Made by a program: the position numbers and the translations under genes. DNA of 64,000 bases from Labilibaculum sp. DW002 (GTDB lineage Bacteria > Bacteroidota > Bacteroidia > Bacteroidales > Marinifilaceae): positions 496,001-560,000 of the forward strand of contig NZ_JAKJSC010000002.1 in the NCBI RefSeq assembly GCF_029029525.1, in the 5' to 3' direction. Shown here one piece after another: positions 46,362 through 55,816 of the stretch (its first letter is position 1; each line of letters begins with the position of its first letter). Under the pieces are notes generated by a model. The model did no database searches. It worked only from the letters and a program-made list of their open reading frames with translations, and had not been told where the DNA came from.

Positions 46362-47804
46362 ATGAAGAAACCTTTTTTAATGATTGCAATATTGGTATTG
46401 ATCTCATTATTTGCATCTTGCAAGCAAGAAAAAGCACAACCAAATATAGTTGTCATTATGTGCGATGATTTAGGTTATGGCGACTTGTCATGTTATGGTC
46501 ATCCAATCATTAAAACGCCAAATCTTGATGAAATGGCACGAGAAGGAATTAAGTTAACAAATTGTTATTCTGCTGCACCGGTTTGTTCTCCATCGCGTGC
46601 TGGTTTGTTAACAGGAAGAAGTCCGAATAAAGCTGGGATTTATGATTTTATACCTAGTCCTAAAAAGAGTGAGGACTGTCGTGATTTAGTTCACTTGCAA
46701 GATTACGAACAAACCATTCCAGCAATGCTTAAAAGTGCTGGTTATTCAACTTGTCTTTCTGGAAAATGGCATTGCAGCTCTCGCTTTAACAGTGATGCTC
46801 AGCCTAAACCTGGTCATTTTGGCTTCGACCATTGGTTTGCAACGCATAACAACGCATCTCCAAGTCATGAAAATCCTAAAAACTTTGTTCGTAATGGAGA
46901 AGATATTGGAATATTAGAAGGTTTTAGCTGTCAGATTGTGGCAAATGAAGCGATACAATGGCTGAAGGATAAGAAGGATGATAAACCATTTTACCTTCAG
47001 GTTTGCTTTCATGAACCGCATGAACCTGTAGCATCTCCGCAAGATTTAGTGAAAAAGTATCTACCTCAATCTGAAAATGAAAATCAGGCCGAGTACTTTG
47101 CTAACGTTGAAAATATGGATAAAGCAGCAGGCCAGTTAATTAAATTTTTGGAAGAGTATTATGGCGAGAATACACTTATCTTTTTCACATCTGATAATGG
47201 TCCTGAGACATTAAATAGATATTATCGTGCAACTAAATCGTTTGGTTCTCCTGGTGAATTGAAAGGTATGAAGCTATGGACAAATGAAGCTGGCTTTCAT
47301 GTTCCGGGAATATTGTACTGGATGGGCAAGGAAACTTATAAAGGAAGTTCGGATGCCATTGTTTCTTCTTTGGATCTGCTGCCAACTTATGCTGAGATGT
47401 CTGGTGCAAGCTTACCAAACCGAACATTAGATGGAGAATCGATTACTTCTTTAATAAAAACAGGTAAGAAAGAAAGGAGTAAGCCTTTAATTTGGGCTTT
47501 TTACGATGCAATAAATGAGCATAGAGTAGCCATGCGAGTTGATGATTGGAAAATTATGTGTCGTTTAAAAAGTGATACTGCTTATATCGGTCATATACAC
47601 AATCTGTATGAAGGAAATGAAAAGTTGATGAAAGAAGCTGAATTAGTGGATTTTGAATTGTACGATATGAAAAAGGATATGGGTGAAACTGAGAATGTAG
47701 CTAAAGATTATCCGCAAGTTTATAATGAAATGATTGAACAGCTAAAAGTCGAATACAAAGAACTGCTAGAAGAAAGTCATATCTGGAAAAGAAAAACGAA
47801 ATAA
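46362..47804 (+). CDS. Formylglycine sulfatase (S1 type), lipoprotein
   Basis: 480 residues. QPNIVVIMCDDLGYGDLSCY gives the metal-binding Asp pair, and CSPSRAGLLTGR holds the modified Cys (C75). SGKWHCSSRF, EPHEPV and TSDNGPETLNRYYRA supply the remaining active-site Lys, His and Asp. The lipobox is FASC (C20). The insertion ATHNNASPSHENPKNF is not shared with the other sulfatases in the window. It is the first gene after the hairpin at 46136 and the second copy of the conserved element, and probably opens the last large transcription block. The sulfate position and S1 subfamily are not assigned. Confidence 0.94.
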   Translation: MKKPFLMIAILVLISLFASCKQEKAQPNIVVIMCDDLGYGDLSCYGHPIIKTPNLDEMAREGIKLTNCYSAAPVCSPSRAGLLTGRSPNKAGIYDFIPSPKKSEDCRDLVHLQDYEQTIPAMLKSAGYSTCLSGKWHCSSRFNSDAQPKPGHFGFDHWFATHNNASPSHENPKNFVRNGEDIGILEGFSCQIVANEAIQWLKDKKDDKPFYLQVCFHEPHEPVASPQDLVKKYLPQSENENQAEYFANVENMDKAAGQLIKFLEEYYGENTLIFFTSDNGPETLNRYYRATKSFGSPGELKGMKLWTNEAGFHVPGILYWMGKETYKGSSDAIVSSLDLLPTYAEMSGASLPNRTLDGESITSLIKTGKKERSKPLIWAFYDAINEHRVAMRVDDWKIMCRLKSDTAYIGHIHNLYEGNEKLMKEAELVDFELYDMKKDMGETENVAKDYPQVYNEMIEQLKVEYKELLEESHIWKRKTK

Positions 47805-47814
47805 TAATATCAAA

Positions 47815-49620
47815 ATGAAAATTGCAAAATATTTAACGACACTTGCTGTATTAGCTTTACTATTTGCTAGCTGTAATAAAACTAAAGAGGAATCGAAACC
47901 TAATGTTATTCTTGTTATGGTTGATGATATTGGTGTTGGTGATTTGGCTTGCTTAGGGAATCAAATCATTAAAACGCCAAATATCGATAAACTGCATAAA
48001 GAAAGTGTTCGCTTAACCGATTATCATGTAAGCCCAACTTGTGCACCTACGCGTGCTGCTGTTATGACCGGTCATCATAATTACAGAACGGGCGTATTTT
48101 TTACCATAAAAGGCCGATCGCTAATTATGGAAAAAGAAACTACCATGGCTCAGGTATTTAAAGAGAATGGATATAGCACAGCGATGTTTGGGAAATGGCA
48201 TTTGGGTGATAATTATCCATTCCGTCCGCAAGATAATGGTTTCGATGAAGTGTTAATGAACAATGGAGGAGGCGTTGGTCAAACCATGGATTATTGGAAC
48301 AATGATTACTTTGATGATACCTATATGCACAATGGTAAACCGGAGAAATTTGAAGGTTACTGTACAGATGTTTGGTTCGAAAATGCGAAGAAGTTTATGG
48401 GAAGCCAAAAAGACAAACCCTTCTTTTGCTATTTGTCTACCAATGCAGCACACTCTCCATATTGGGTGGCCGATAAATATTCGGATCCTTATAAGGATAA
48501 TGAAGAAGTTTACAATGCTTCCTTTTATGGGATGATTGCCAATATCGACGAAAATATGGGTAAGTTGGTTGAATATCTAAAATCTATTGATTTGATGGAT
48601 AATACCATCATTATTTTCACTGCTGATAATGGATCTGCTGCAGGTTGTAAAACTGAAGGACATCGTTTAGATGGTTTTATTGCAAAAGGGAATAACGATG
48701 GTATGCGTGGTGTTAAAGCCAGTATGTACGAAGGAGGCCACCGAGTTCCATTTTTTATCCATTGGAAAGATGGCGGCATAAACGTAGGTAAAGACATTGA
48801 TCAGTTAACAGCACACTATGATTTGTTTCCAACCTTGGTTGATTTATGTAATTTAAATCTCGAAAAAGATTTGAAATTTGACGGTTCAAGTTTAGTACCA
48901 TTAATGGATGGAAACGATGAGGATTTTAAAGATAGAATCGTTTATGTGAACACTCAATTTTCTACCGATCCTATACCATGGAAGCGTACCGCTTTAATGC
49001 ATCAGAACTGGCGTTTAGTAGAGGGTACAGAATTGTATGATTTAGATAAAGATCCGGAACAACGAACCAATATTGCTGATCAATATCCCGAAAAGATAGC
49101 TACTTATAAAGCAGCCTATGACAAATGGTGGAATGAGATCTCTCCAACTTTTGTGGAGAAACCATACTTTATCATTGGGGATGAAGCCGAAAATCCAACC
49201 ACTTTATTTTGTCATGATTGGCATTCAGAAACTTTTACGCCTTGGCAACAGAATCATATTAGAGAAGGACAAATAAATAATGGTTTCTGGCGTGTTAAAG
49301 TTGCTGAAGCAGGAACTTATACTTTAAAACTTCGTCGTTGGCCAGAAGAATCGCATTTGGCAATAGGTGCACCAACTGCAATTCGCCCAGCAGTTGAAGG
49401 TACAAGTATAACTGCTAGTAAAAAGGGTAAGGCTTTGGTGATTAAAAATTCTAGAATCAAAATTCAAGACATCGAAATGTCTAAACCTGTTGATTTGGAA
49501 GCTGAATATGTAGAGTATACAGTTGAGCTTAAAAAAGGAGAAACTCACCTTCAAACATGGTTTACTTTAGATAATGATGTGGAAATTGGAGCTTACTATG
49601 CTAAGATCGAGAAGATTTAA
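47815..49620 (+). CDS. Formylglycine sulfatase with C-terminal beta-sandwich, lipoprotein
   Basis: 601 residues, so ~120 longer than the sulfatase just upstream. The S1 core has KPNVILVMVDDIGVGDLACL, CAPTRAAVMTGH (C76), FGKWHLGDNYPFRPQDNGFD and FTADNGSAAG. The lipobox is FASC (C20). After the core, from ~residue 475, comes a beta-rich module with GFWRVKVAEAGTYTLKLRRW, whose style matches the tails of the sulfatase at 59452 and of GH29 copy 3. It could bind the glycan. The insert GGGVGQTMDYWNNDYFDDTY is shared with the sulfatase at 59452, so these two are the closest pair among the five. It begins 10 bp after the upstream sulfatase. Confidence 0.94.
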   Translation: MKIAKYLTTLAVLALLFASCNKTKEESKPNVILVMVDDIGVGDLACLGNQIIKTPNIDKLHKESVRLTDYHVSPTCAPTRAAVMTGHHNYRTGVFFTIKGRSLIMEKETTMAQVFKENGYSTAMFGKWHLGDNYPFRPQDNGFDEVLMNNGGGVGQTMDYWNNDYFDDTYMHNGKPEKFEGYCTDVWFENAKKFMGSQKDKPFFCYLSTNAAHSPYWVADKYSDPYKDNEEVYNASFYGMIANIDENMGKLVEYLKSIDLMDNTIIIFTADNGSAAGCKTEGHRLDGFIAKGNNDGMRGVKASMYEGGHRVPFFIHWKDGGINVGKDIDQLTAHYDLFPTLVDLCNLNLEKDLKFDGSSLVPLMDGNDEDFKDRIVYVNTQFSTDPIPWKRTALMHQNWRLVEGTELYDLDKDPEQRTNIADQYPEKIATYKAAYDKWWNEISPTFVEKPYFIIGDEAENPTTLFCHDWHSETFTPWQQNHIREGQINNGFWRVKVAEAGTYTLKLRRWPEESHLAIGAPTAIRPAVEGTSITASKKGKALVIKNSRIKIQDIEMSKPVDLEAEYVEYTVELKKGETHLQTWFTLDNDVEIGAYYAKIEKI

Positions 49621-49649
49621 TTTATACTGAAATTGAAATCTATAACAAG

Positions 49650-51608
49650 ATGAAAAACCTAAAGTCAATTATACTGATATTAATGCTTGCCTTATCATCA
49701 ATAGCGCAAGCAAAAGAATACCATGTATCTAAAAGTGGTAACGATTTTAATAATGGAAGTATTGAAGCTCCTTTTAATACCATTTCTAAAGCGGCCAAAA
49801 TTGCTCAGCCAGGAGATGTGGTAACTGTTCACGAAGGTGTGTATAGGGAATGGGTAAGTCCATTTTATGGAGGAATGAATGACAGAAATAGAATTGTTTA
49901 TCAGGCTGCTGAAAATGAAGAGGTTTGGATTAAAGGTTCTGAGGAAATTAATACTTGGAAAAGATACAAAGGAACAGTTTGGAAAGTAGAAATAGAGAAT
50001 GATTTTTTTGGAGATTCTAATCCCTACCAAGAAATCATTTGGGGTGACTGGGTTACTAGTACCTATGGGCGTGATCACCATTTAGGGGAAGTATATGTAA
50101 ATGGGAAGGCACTATATGAAATTGACAGCCTATCGAAATTATTTTCTGAAACGGCATTAAAGAGAGCAACAGATATAGAAGGATCTAAGTACAAATGGTA
50201 TTGTGAAAGTAATCAGGAAACAACAACTATTTACGCGAATTTCAATGGCGTAAATCCAAACAAAGAATTGGTTGAAATTAATGTGCGTCCTACCGTGTTT
50301 TGGCCTAAAAAAACAGGAATAAATTACATTACTGTTCGCGGGTTTAAAATGTGTCATGCTGCAACGCAATGGGCACCTCCAACTGCAGAACAAATTGGCT
50401 TAATTGGACCAAACTGGAGTAAGGGATGGATTATTGAAGACAATTTAATCAGCCATTCAAAATGTTCAGGAATTGTTATTGGAAAAGAAAGAGCTTCAGG
50501 ACAAAATTTATGGAAGCGAGACCAAAAAAAACGAGGAACTCAACGCGAACGTGAAGCTGTATTCAAAGCTTTACAATTAGGATGGTCTAAAGAAAATATT
50601 GGTTCTCATATTATTAGAAACAATACGATTAAAGACTGCGAACAAGGTGGTATTATTGGTCATTTAGGCTGCGTATTTAGTGAAATAAGCAATAATCACA
50701 TTTATAATATTAATGTAAAAAAGCAGTTTACTGGTTGGGAAATAAGTGGCATAAAACTGCATGCAGCCATTGATGTCCTAATTAAAAACAATTGCATTCA
50801 TGATAATCATAGAGGAATATGGCTCGATTGGCAGGCGCAAGGAGCACGTGTATCAGGTAATCTTTTATTTAATAATGAAGATCAAGATTTATTTGTTGAG
50901 GTAAATCATGGTCCTATGATTATTGATAACAATATCTTGCTTTCTGAAAGAGGAATATTGAATGCTTCACAGGGAACAGCATTTGTAAATAATTTAATTA
51001 TCGGAAATGTACAATTGCGAGCGGCAAGCAATCGATTTACACATTATCATTTTCCGCATTCTACAAAAGTTCTCGGTATGATGACTGTAATTCTTGGTGA
51101 TGACCGTTATTACAATAACATTTTTGCTGCGAATAACGGCAGTTTGAATAAAAGTCAGTATTACGGACTAGATGCTTACAATGATTTTCCAACTGCAAGT
51201 TACGAATGGAAATCTACTGGCAGTCTTAACAATTATAACAAACAAAAATTCCCTGTATATATTGATGCTAATCTTTATTTAAATAAGGCCTTAGCATCTA
51301 ATATAGAAACCAATTTTGTTGAGAATAAAACCTTAAATCCAGAAATAAGCCTATCAGAGGAAGATGGTTCTTACTATTTGAACATTACCATTGATGAGAG
51401 CTTTGCGAAGGTGAAAACTCAATTGGTAAATACCGCATTGTTAGGAGCTGCATTTCAGTCAGAAACACCTTTTGAAAACCCAGATGGTTCACCAGTTATC
51501 ATTAACCAAGATTATTTTGGCAAGCCAAGAAATACAGAAACACCAATGGTAGGTCCACTTCAAAACCTTAAAGTTGGAAAGAATAAAATTAAGGTTTGGG
51601 GCAATTAG
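49650..51608 (+). CDS. GH120 beta-xylosidase-like parallel beta-helix enzyme, secreted
   Basis: 652 residues. The start after the signal (KEYHVSKSGNDFNNGSIEAP, then QPGDVVTVHEGVYREWV) is what I remember of GH120, a retaining beta-xylosidase family with a right-handed beta-helix. Candidate catalytic residues are E364 in GWEISGIKL and D393 in GIWLDWQAQG. They are 29 residues apart, the same distance as the acid Glu353 and nucleophile Asp382 of the Thermoanaerobacterium enzyme as I recall it. The length also fits. It would release xylose from xylo-oligosaccharides or xylosyl branches. The GH29 open frame downstream could begin inside this gene, but its likely start is 51667, past this stop codon. 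Confidence 0.85.
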   Translation: MKNLKSIILILMLALSSIAQAKEYHVSKSGNDFNNGSIEAPFNTISKAAKIAQPGDVVTVHEGVYREWVSPFYGGMNDRNRIVYQAAENEEVWIKGSEEINTWKRYKGTVWKVEIENDFFGDSNPYQEIIWGDWVTSTYGRDHHLGEVYVNGKALYEIDSLSKLFSETALKRATDIEGSKYKWYCESNQETTTIYANFNGVNPNKELVEINVRPTVFWPKKTGINYITVRGFKMCHAATQWAPPTAEQIGLIGPNWSKGWIIEDNLISHSKCSGIVIGKERASGQNLWKRDQKKRGTQREREAVFKALQLGWSKENIGSHIIRNNTIKDCEQGGIIGHLGCVFSEISNNHIYNINVKKQFTGWEISGIKLHAAIDVLIKNNCIHDNHRGIWLDWQAQGARVSGNLLFNNEDQDLFVEVNHGPMIIDNNILLSERGILNASQGTAFVNNLIIGNVQLRAASNRFTHYHFPHSTKVLGMMTVILGDDRYYNNIFAANNGSLNKSQYYGLDAYNDFPTASYEWKSTGSLNNYNKQKFPVYIDANLYLNKALASNIETNFVENKTLNPEISLSEEDGSYYLNITIDESFAKVKTQLVNTALLGAAFQSETPFENPDGSPVIINQDYFGKPRNTETPMVGPLQNLKVGKNKIKVWGN

Positions 51609-51666
51609 TATAGATGTGAAAAGAAAGAGTAATAAACATATGATTAGAAATAAAAAAAATACCATC

Positions 51667-53424
51667 ATGAAAAATATTATGTTAAGTTTTTGTCTAATTG
51701 TAATGATGATGTTTTCTCTGCATGCTCAATCTGATGTTGCATCATTAGATCCTTATGCTGATGAATCCGTTGCTGAGAGAGATGCTCGAATGGAATGGTT
51801 TCGTGAAGCAAGATTTGGCATGTTTATTCACTGGGGCGTTTATGCCGTACCGGCAGGAATCTACAAGGATGAAAAGGTAGGCAAGTATGGAGAATGGATT
51901 ATGTCTGATGGAAGCATACCAATGGCAGACTATCAACGTTTTGCTAAGGAATTTAATCCCGTTAAATACGATCCGGAAGCATGGGTGAAACTAGCCAAGG
52001 AAACAGGTATGAAATATATTGTAATAACTTCTAAACATCATGACGGTTTTGCTCTTTTCGATTCAAAAGTTTCAGAATGGGATATCATGGATGCTTCTCC
52101 TTACGGAAAAGACCTTATTGCTCCCTTAGCTGAAGCTTGTGAAAAACATGGAATTAAGCTAGGCCTTTATTATTCTCAAGCACAGGATTGGAACCAAGGA
52201 GGTTCAGCTCGAGGCAAGGATAAGAAAGGCAAGTGGGATCCTGCTCAGAAGCATGACATGGATGATTACATTAAAAATATTGCGGTACCTCAGGTAAAGG
52301 AAATTTTAACACAGTATCAACCTGCAATTTTGTGGTGGGATACGCCACGAGGAATGAATAAAGAGCGTGCGGAACAATTCTTACCCCTATTAAAATTAGC
52401 ACCAGGAATCATTCATAACAATAGATTGGGTGGAGATTACGAAGGAGACATCAGTACTCCTGAACAATACATACCTGGTACGGGACTTCCCGGCGACTGG
52501 GAGTCGTGTATGACCATGAACAAAACTTGGGGATTTAAAAGTTACGATCACAATTGGAAGTCTGCCGAAACACTTTTACAAAACCTGGTTGATATTGCCA
52601 GTAAAGGAGGGAACTTTCTACTTAATGTAGGACCAACAGCCGAAGGGATAATTCCCGAACCAAGTGTTGAGCGCCTGAAAAATATTGGAGCTTGGATGGA
52701 GAAGAATAGTGAATCAATTTATGGCACAAATGCTAGCCCTTGCCGTACTCCTGAGTGGGGACGTATCACAACACGTACAAAAGGGGAAAATACCACACTT
52801 TATCTTAACGTTTTTGATTGGACTGAAAATGGTACGATATTTATTCCTATTACCAATAAGGTTGAGTCTTGTAACTTGCTTACCGATAAGTCCAAAAAAT
52901 TTGAAACCGAAACCGATGATTTGGGGACCACAATAACACTTGTAGGTGAAGCTCCAGACTCAATCAGTACGGTTATTGTATTAAAATTGAATGGAACACC
53001 AATAGTAAGTGATGCTGATAAAATCAAGCCAAATGAAGACGGCATCATTTTATTACCTGCGCAAAAATCTATCATAAATAATGTGATAGGCTCTCATGTG
53101 ATCTACAATAAAGAGAAAGATTGCATCGATCAATGGTCAAACGAAAGAGCAACGTTAGATTGGGATTTTACTGTTGATAAAGCTGGCACATATACCGTTT
53201 TTATGCGCATAGCCTCAGAAGAAGAGTGCGCAATAGAATTAATAGTTGGTGGACAAACAGTGCAAGCCAAACTAGATGCAACTAACGGATTTAAAACCTT
53301 CAAGAATGTTAACGTAGGAGAAATAAAGATTGATAAAGCTGGTAATTATAGTATACATCTTAAGCCAAAGCATAAAGAATGGAAGGCTATAATTTTGCAA
53401 AGTGTAAAAATATCACCGAAATGA
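51667..53424 (+). CDS. GH29 alpha-L-fucosidase with C-terminal beta-sandwich (copy 3), secreted
   Basis: 585 residues from the chosen start. The frame is open further upstream (to 51574, inside GH120), but the ATG at 51667 begins a clean signal peptide (MKNIMLSFCLIVMMMFSLHA), so I use it. The core has WFREARFGMFIHWGVYA, SKHHDGFALF, the nucleophile in ILWWDTPRGM (D225), WESCMTMNKTWGF and SKGGNFLLNVGPTA. After a normal GH29 end, a ~130-residue beta-sandwich follows (LDWDFTVDKAGTYTVFMRI, then GNYSIHLKPKHKEW). It is like the tails of the sulfatases at 47815 and 59452. Such modules commonly bind sugars. The nucleophile loop resembles copy 2 more than copy 1. The gene downstream can begin within its last codons or just after. 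Confidence 0.93.
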   Translation: MKNIMLSFCLIVMMMFSLHAQSDVASLDPYADESVAERDARMEWFREARFGMFIHWGVYAVPAGIYKDEKVGKYGEWIMSDGSIPMADYQRFAKEFNPVKYDPEAWVKLAKETGMKYIVITSKHHDGFALFDSKVSEWDIMDASPYGKDLIAPLAEACEKHGIKLGLYYSQAQDWNQGGSARGKDKKGKWDPAQKHDMDDYIKNIAVPQVKEILTQYQPAILWWDTPRGMNKERAEQFLPLLKLAPGIIHNNRLGGDYEGDISTPEQYIPGTGLPGDWESCMTMNKTWGFKSYDHNWKSAETLLQNLVDIASKGGNFLLNVGPTAEGIIPEPSVERLKNIGAWMEKNSESIYGTNASPCRTPEWGRITTRTKGENTTLYLNVFDWTENGTIFIPITNKVESCNLLTDKSKKFETETDDLGTTITLVGEAPDSISTVIVLKLNGTPIVSDADKIKPNEDGIILLPAQKSIINNVIGSHVIYNKEKDCIDQWSNERATLDWDFTVDKAGTYTVFMRIASEEECAIELIVGGQTVQAKLDATNGFKTFKNVNVGEIKIDKAGNYSIHLKPKHKEWKAIILQSVKISPK

Positions 53425-53456
53425 GGAGTCTAAAATTAGAATACTTAAAATTAAAG

Positions 53457-54812
53457 ATGAAAATAATACGAAATTTTTTAACCGTTTTGCTAATTACAAT
53501 AGTTGGTATTGTTAAGGCGGAAGAAGTTAATATTAGCAGCCTAAGTGAACTTGTAAGGTATGCATCAAAAAGTGGTAATGTAGTTACCATGTCTCCTGGG
53601 GTTTATCCGTTAACCGAATATCTACCAGTCGATTCTATGCGTGTTCGTAGTAATCGTAAAGAGTATCAGTACATCACATTTAGTGGGAGCAATAATACAT
53701 TTAATCTTGATGGTGTAGAACTAGTGATTGATACGAAATTACGTACCGCCTTAAAACCGCCTATTCATAGCGATGAATTCTTAATGACTGGAAGTGATAA
53801 TGTATTTAAAGGACTTACATTAAGATGTATAGGGAAAGGATATTCTCTTGGAGGAACAGTACTTCAAGTGGCTGGTAGAGGAAACACGCTGAAAGACATT
53901 ACGCTTCATGTAGCAGGAGCCTTTCCTTATGGTTATGGTGATTTGTTTGGAAAAGGAAAAGCCAAAGAGACCGTAATTAAACATTACAAACATAGTGGAT
54001 TGTTGGTTACGGGAAGCGATACAAAGCTTTACGATTGCAAAATATATAACCTCTCTTTTGGACACTGTTTCTTTATCCAGAAAAAGGCAGAAAATATATA
54101 CTTTGAGAATTGCTATGCTGAGGGTGCTATCCGATCGACAGACGATATCTTAGCAGAAACATCAGGTCCTGCTTTTGATGTGAATTTTCGCACGTGGACT
54201 CAGAATCGTGAAGGTAAATATGTGGTTACACCAGGTTATATGAAATCATTGTGCGAAGATGGTTTTCGAATCTACGGGCCAATAAAGAATCTTCATTTTA
54301 AAAATTGTACAGCAAAAAATACCCGTGCGGGATTTGAGCTAAGATCTAATACCAGAGTAATACTTGAAAATTGTACCACCATTGGCACTGAGCGTGCCTA
54401 CTGGATAGGCGATGATGCCATTGTGAAAAATTGCAAAGGTGATGCTAATTATGGCCCGCTAATGTTCGTTGAGGGTAGTAATGTTGATGTTGAATTAATT
54501 TTAGATCCTGCGGAGTCAGACCGAATTGTACATGCTTTAATTACCATTCAAGGAGAAAACAATAAAGTGGTTTTGAAATCACCAAAAGGAGAAAAAAGGA
54601 CTAAAGAACTTCCAATATTAATAGGCTATACACACCCAATGCATGGTGAATCTATGTCGCCTTATGATGAAGGAGAAACTGTTGGACTTAAGTTTATGAA
54701 TAAAACGGGAATGCCTATTAAAATTGGTAGAAAGGCTAGCAATTGCGAAATTATAACCAATGGAGTGGTTATAGAAAACAAGGGCGAGCAAATTAAAATA
54801 AAACAAAAATAG
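53457..54812 (+). CDS. Secreted right-handed beta-helix protein, family unknown
   Basis: 451 residues from the ATG at 53457, which gives a good signal peptide (MKIIRNFLTVLLITIVGIVK). An upstream ATG at 53379 would place the signal inside the chain. The sequence consists of short repeating strands (FSGSNNTFNLDGVELVID, MTGSDNVFKGLTLRCIG, VTGSDTKLYDCKIYNLS, FKNCTAKNTRAGFELRS), the pattern of a pectate-lyase-like beta-helix. Positively charged and aromatic patches occur (KHYKHSG, FRTWTQNREGKY). I see no GH28, PL1, PL6 or GH120 catalytic set. It may be a new lyase or hydrolase, or a binding protein. Its setting, between GH29 and an SGNH esterase, supports a glycan-related role. Confidence 0.6.
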   Translation: MKIIRNFLTVLLITIVGIVKAEEVNISSLSELVRYASKSGNVVTMSPGVYPLTEYLPVDSMRVRSNRKEYQYITFSGSNNTFNLDGVELVIDTKLRTALKPPIHSDEFLMTGSDNVFKGLTLRCIGKGYSLGGTVLQVAGRGNTLKDITLHVAGAFPYGYGDLFGKGKAKETVIKHYKHSGLLVTGSDTKLYDCKIYNLSFGHCFFIQKKAENIYFENCYAEGAIRSTDDILAETSGPAFDVNFRTWTQNREGKYVVTPGYMKSLCEDGFRIYGPIKNLHFKNCTAKNTRAGFELRSNTRVILENCTTIGTERAYWIGDDAIVKNCKGDANYGPLMFVEGSNVDVELILDPAESDRIVHALITIQGENNKVVLKSPKGEKRTKELPILIGYTHPMHGESMSPYDEGETVGLKFMNKTGMPIKIGRKASNCEIITNGVVIENKGEQIKIKQK

Positions 54813-54882
54813 TAAAGTGTTTCCTTCTATGATGTTGGAATAATAGGTGTTAGTACTTGCTTTGATTGAATTAAAACGAGAA

Positions 54883-55683
54883 ATGGAACGAAGAAAATTT
54901 CTAAAAACAGCAGGTTTAGGTGTTTTAAGTATGGGAATTGTACCTCATACTTTTGCTGGCTTTTGGAACAAAAAAAGCAAACCTGAAACATGTAAACTTG
55001 CTTGGGAGAAACTTTGCGGTAATATTGGTAAAACATATGAGACCGATGGTTTTAAATATGTACATCCAGAAAAAAGAACACCCAATGTACTTATATATGG
55101 CGACTCAGTTTCAATAAAATATACTTCGGCAGTAAGAAAAAATCTGGAAGGAAAAGCGACTGTAATTCGTTTGTTCAAGAATGGAGGATCAAGCCATAAT
55201 TTTATTTCCAATATGAATAAAATGAACGTAACAATGTTTCAACCTGGATTAGAAGGAGGTTGGAACTTTGAATGGGATCTAATTCATTTTAATGTTGGGC
55301 TGCACGACTTGAAATACCTTAAAGGCAAGAACCTGAATAAGAATGGAAGCCAGGTTTCAACGATCAGTAAGTATCAGCAGAATCTGGAAGAGATTTGTCA
55401 GTATTTGAAGAAGAACTACCCAAAGGCTAAGTTGATTTTTGCGACCACAACACCAGTTCCTGAAAATGCTAAAGGTCGATACAAAGGAGATAGCATAAAA
55501 TTCAATAAGGCAGCAATAGAAGTATTGTCAAAACATCCTGATATTCTTGTAAATGATCTTTATTCATTCACCTTACCTCATCATAAAGAGTGGGAACAAG
55601 AGCCCGGTAATGTTCATTATAATCAATTAGGATTTACTGAACAAGGAAAGAAAGTGGCACGAGTAATAAGGGGAAATTTATAA
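54883..55683 (+). CDS. SGNH/GDSL-type esterase with Tat-like signal
   Basis: 266 residues from the ATG at 54883. A GTG twelve codons earlier is open but unlikely. The N-terminus MERRKFLKTAGLGVLSMG is a twin-arginine-like signal, the only one in the window. The SGNH core has NVLIYGDSVSIKY (S75), KNGGSSHNF, HFNVGLHDLKYL and a late GNVHYNQLGF with the probable catalytic His. The usual Asp just before that His is not obvious, as in some DUF-type SGNH groups. A likely job is removal of an O-acetyl or similar group from the glycan before glycosidases act. It follows the beta-helix gene by 70 bp. Confidence 0.82.
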   Translation: MERRKFLKTAGLGVLSMGIVPHTFAGFWNKKSKPETCKLAWEKLCGNIGKTYETDGFKYVHPEKRTPNVLIYGDSVSIKYTSAVRKNLEGKATVIRLFKNGGSSHNFISNMNKMNVTMFQPGLEGGWNFEWDLIHFNVGLHDLKYLKGKNLNKNGSQVSTISKYQQNLEEICQYLKKNYPKAKLIFATTTPVPENAKGRYKGDSIKFNKAAIEVLSKHPDILVNDLYSFTLPHHKEWEQEPGNVHYNQLGFTEQGKKVARVIRGNL

Positions 55684-55816
55684 GCTCGATCTCTTAGAAT
55701 GACAATTTTACATTATAAAATATTTAATATGAAACGATCATATAAAAAATATTATACACAGGATAATGAGTGTGATTTGGGAGTTCCATATGGCAAAAAA
55801 ATATAATTATAATCAT

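Noticed and set aside
51574-51666. Upstream extension of GH29 copy 3 into the GH120 gene
   Set aside because: The extension is hydrophilic and would bury the signal peptide. The ATG at 51667 gives a normal secreted N-terminus.
54847-54882. GTG start for the SGNH esterase
   Set aside because: The ATG at 54883 begins a twin-arginine-like signal; the GTG start would put extra residues in front of it.
55730-55807. 25-codon open frame upstream of the sulfatase at 55817
   Set aside because: Too short, no recognisable family, and it overlaps the region likely to hold translation signals of the sulfatase.
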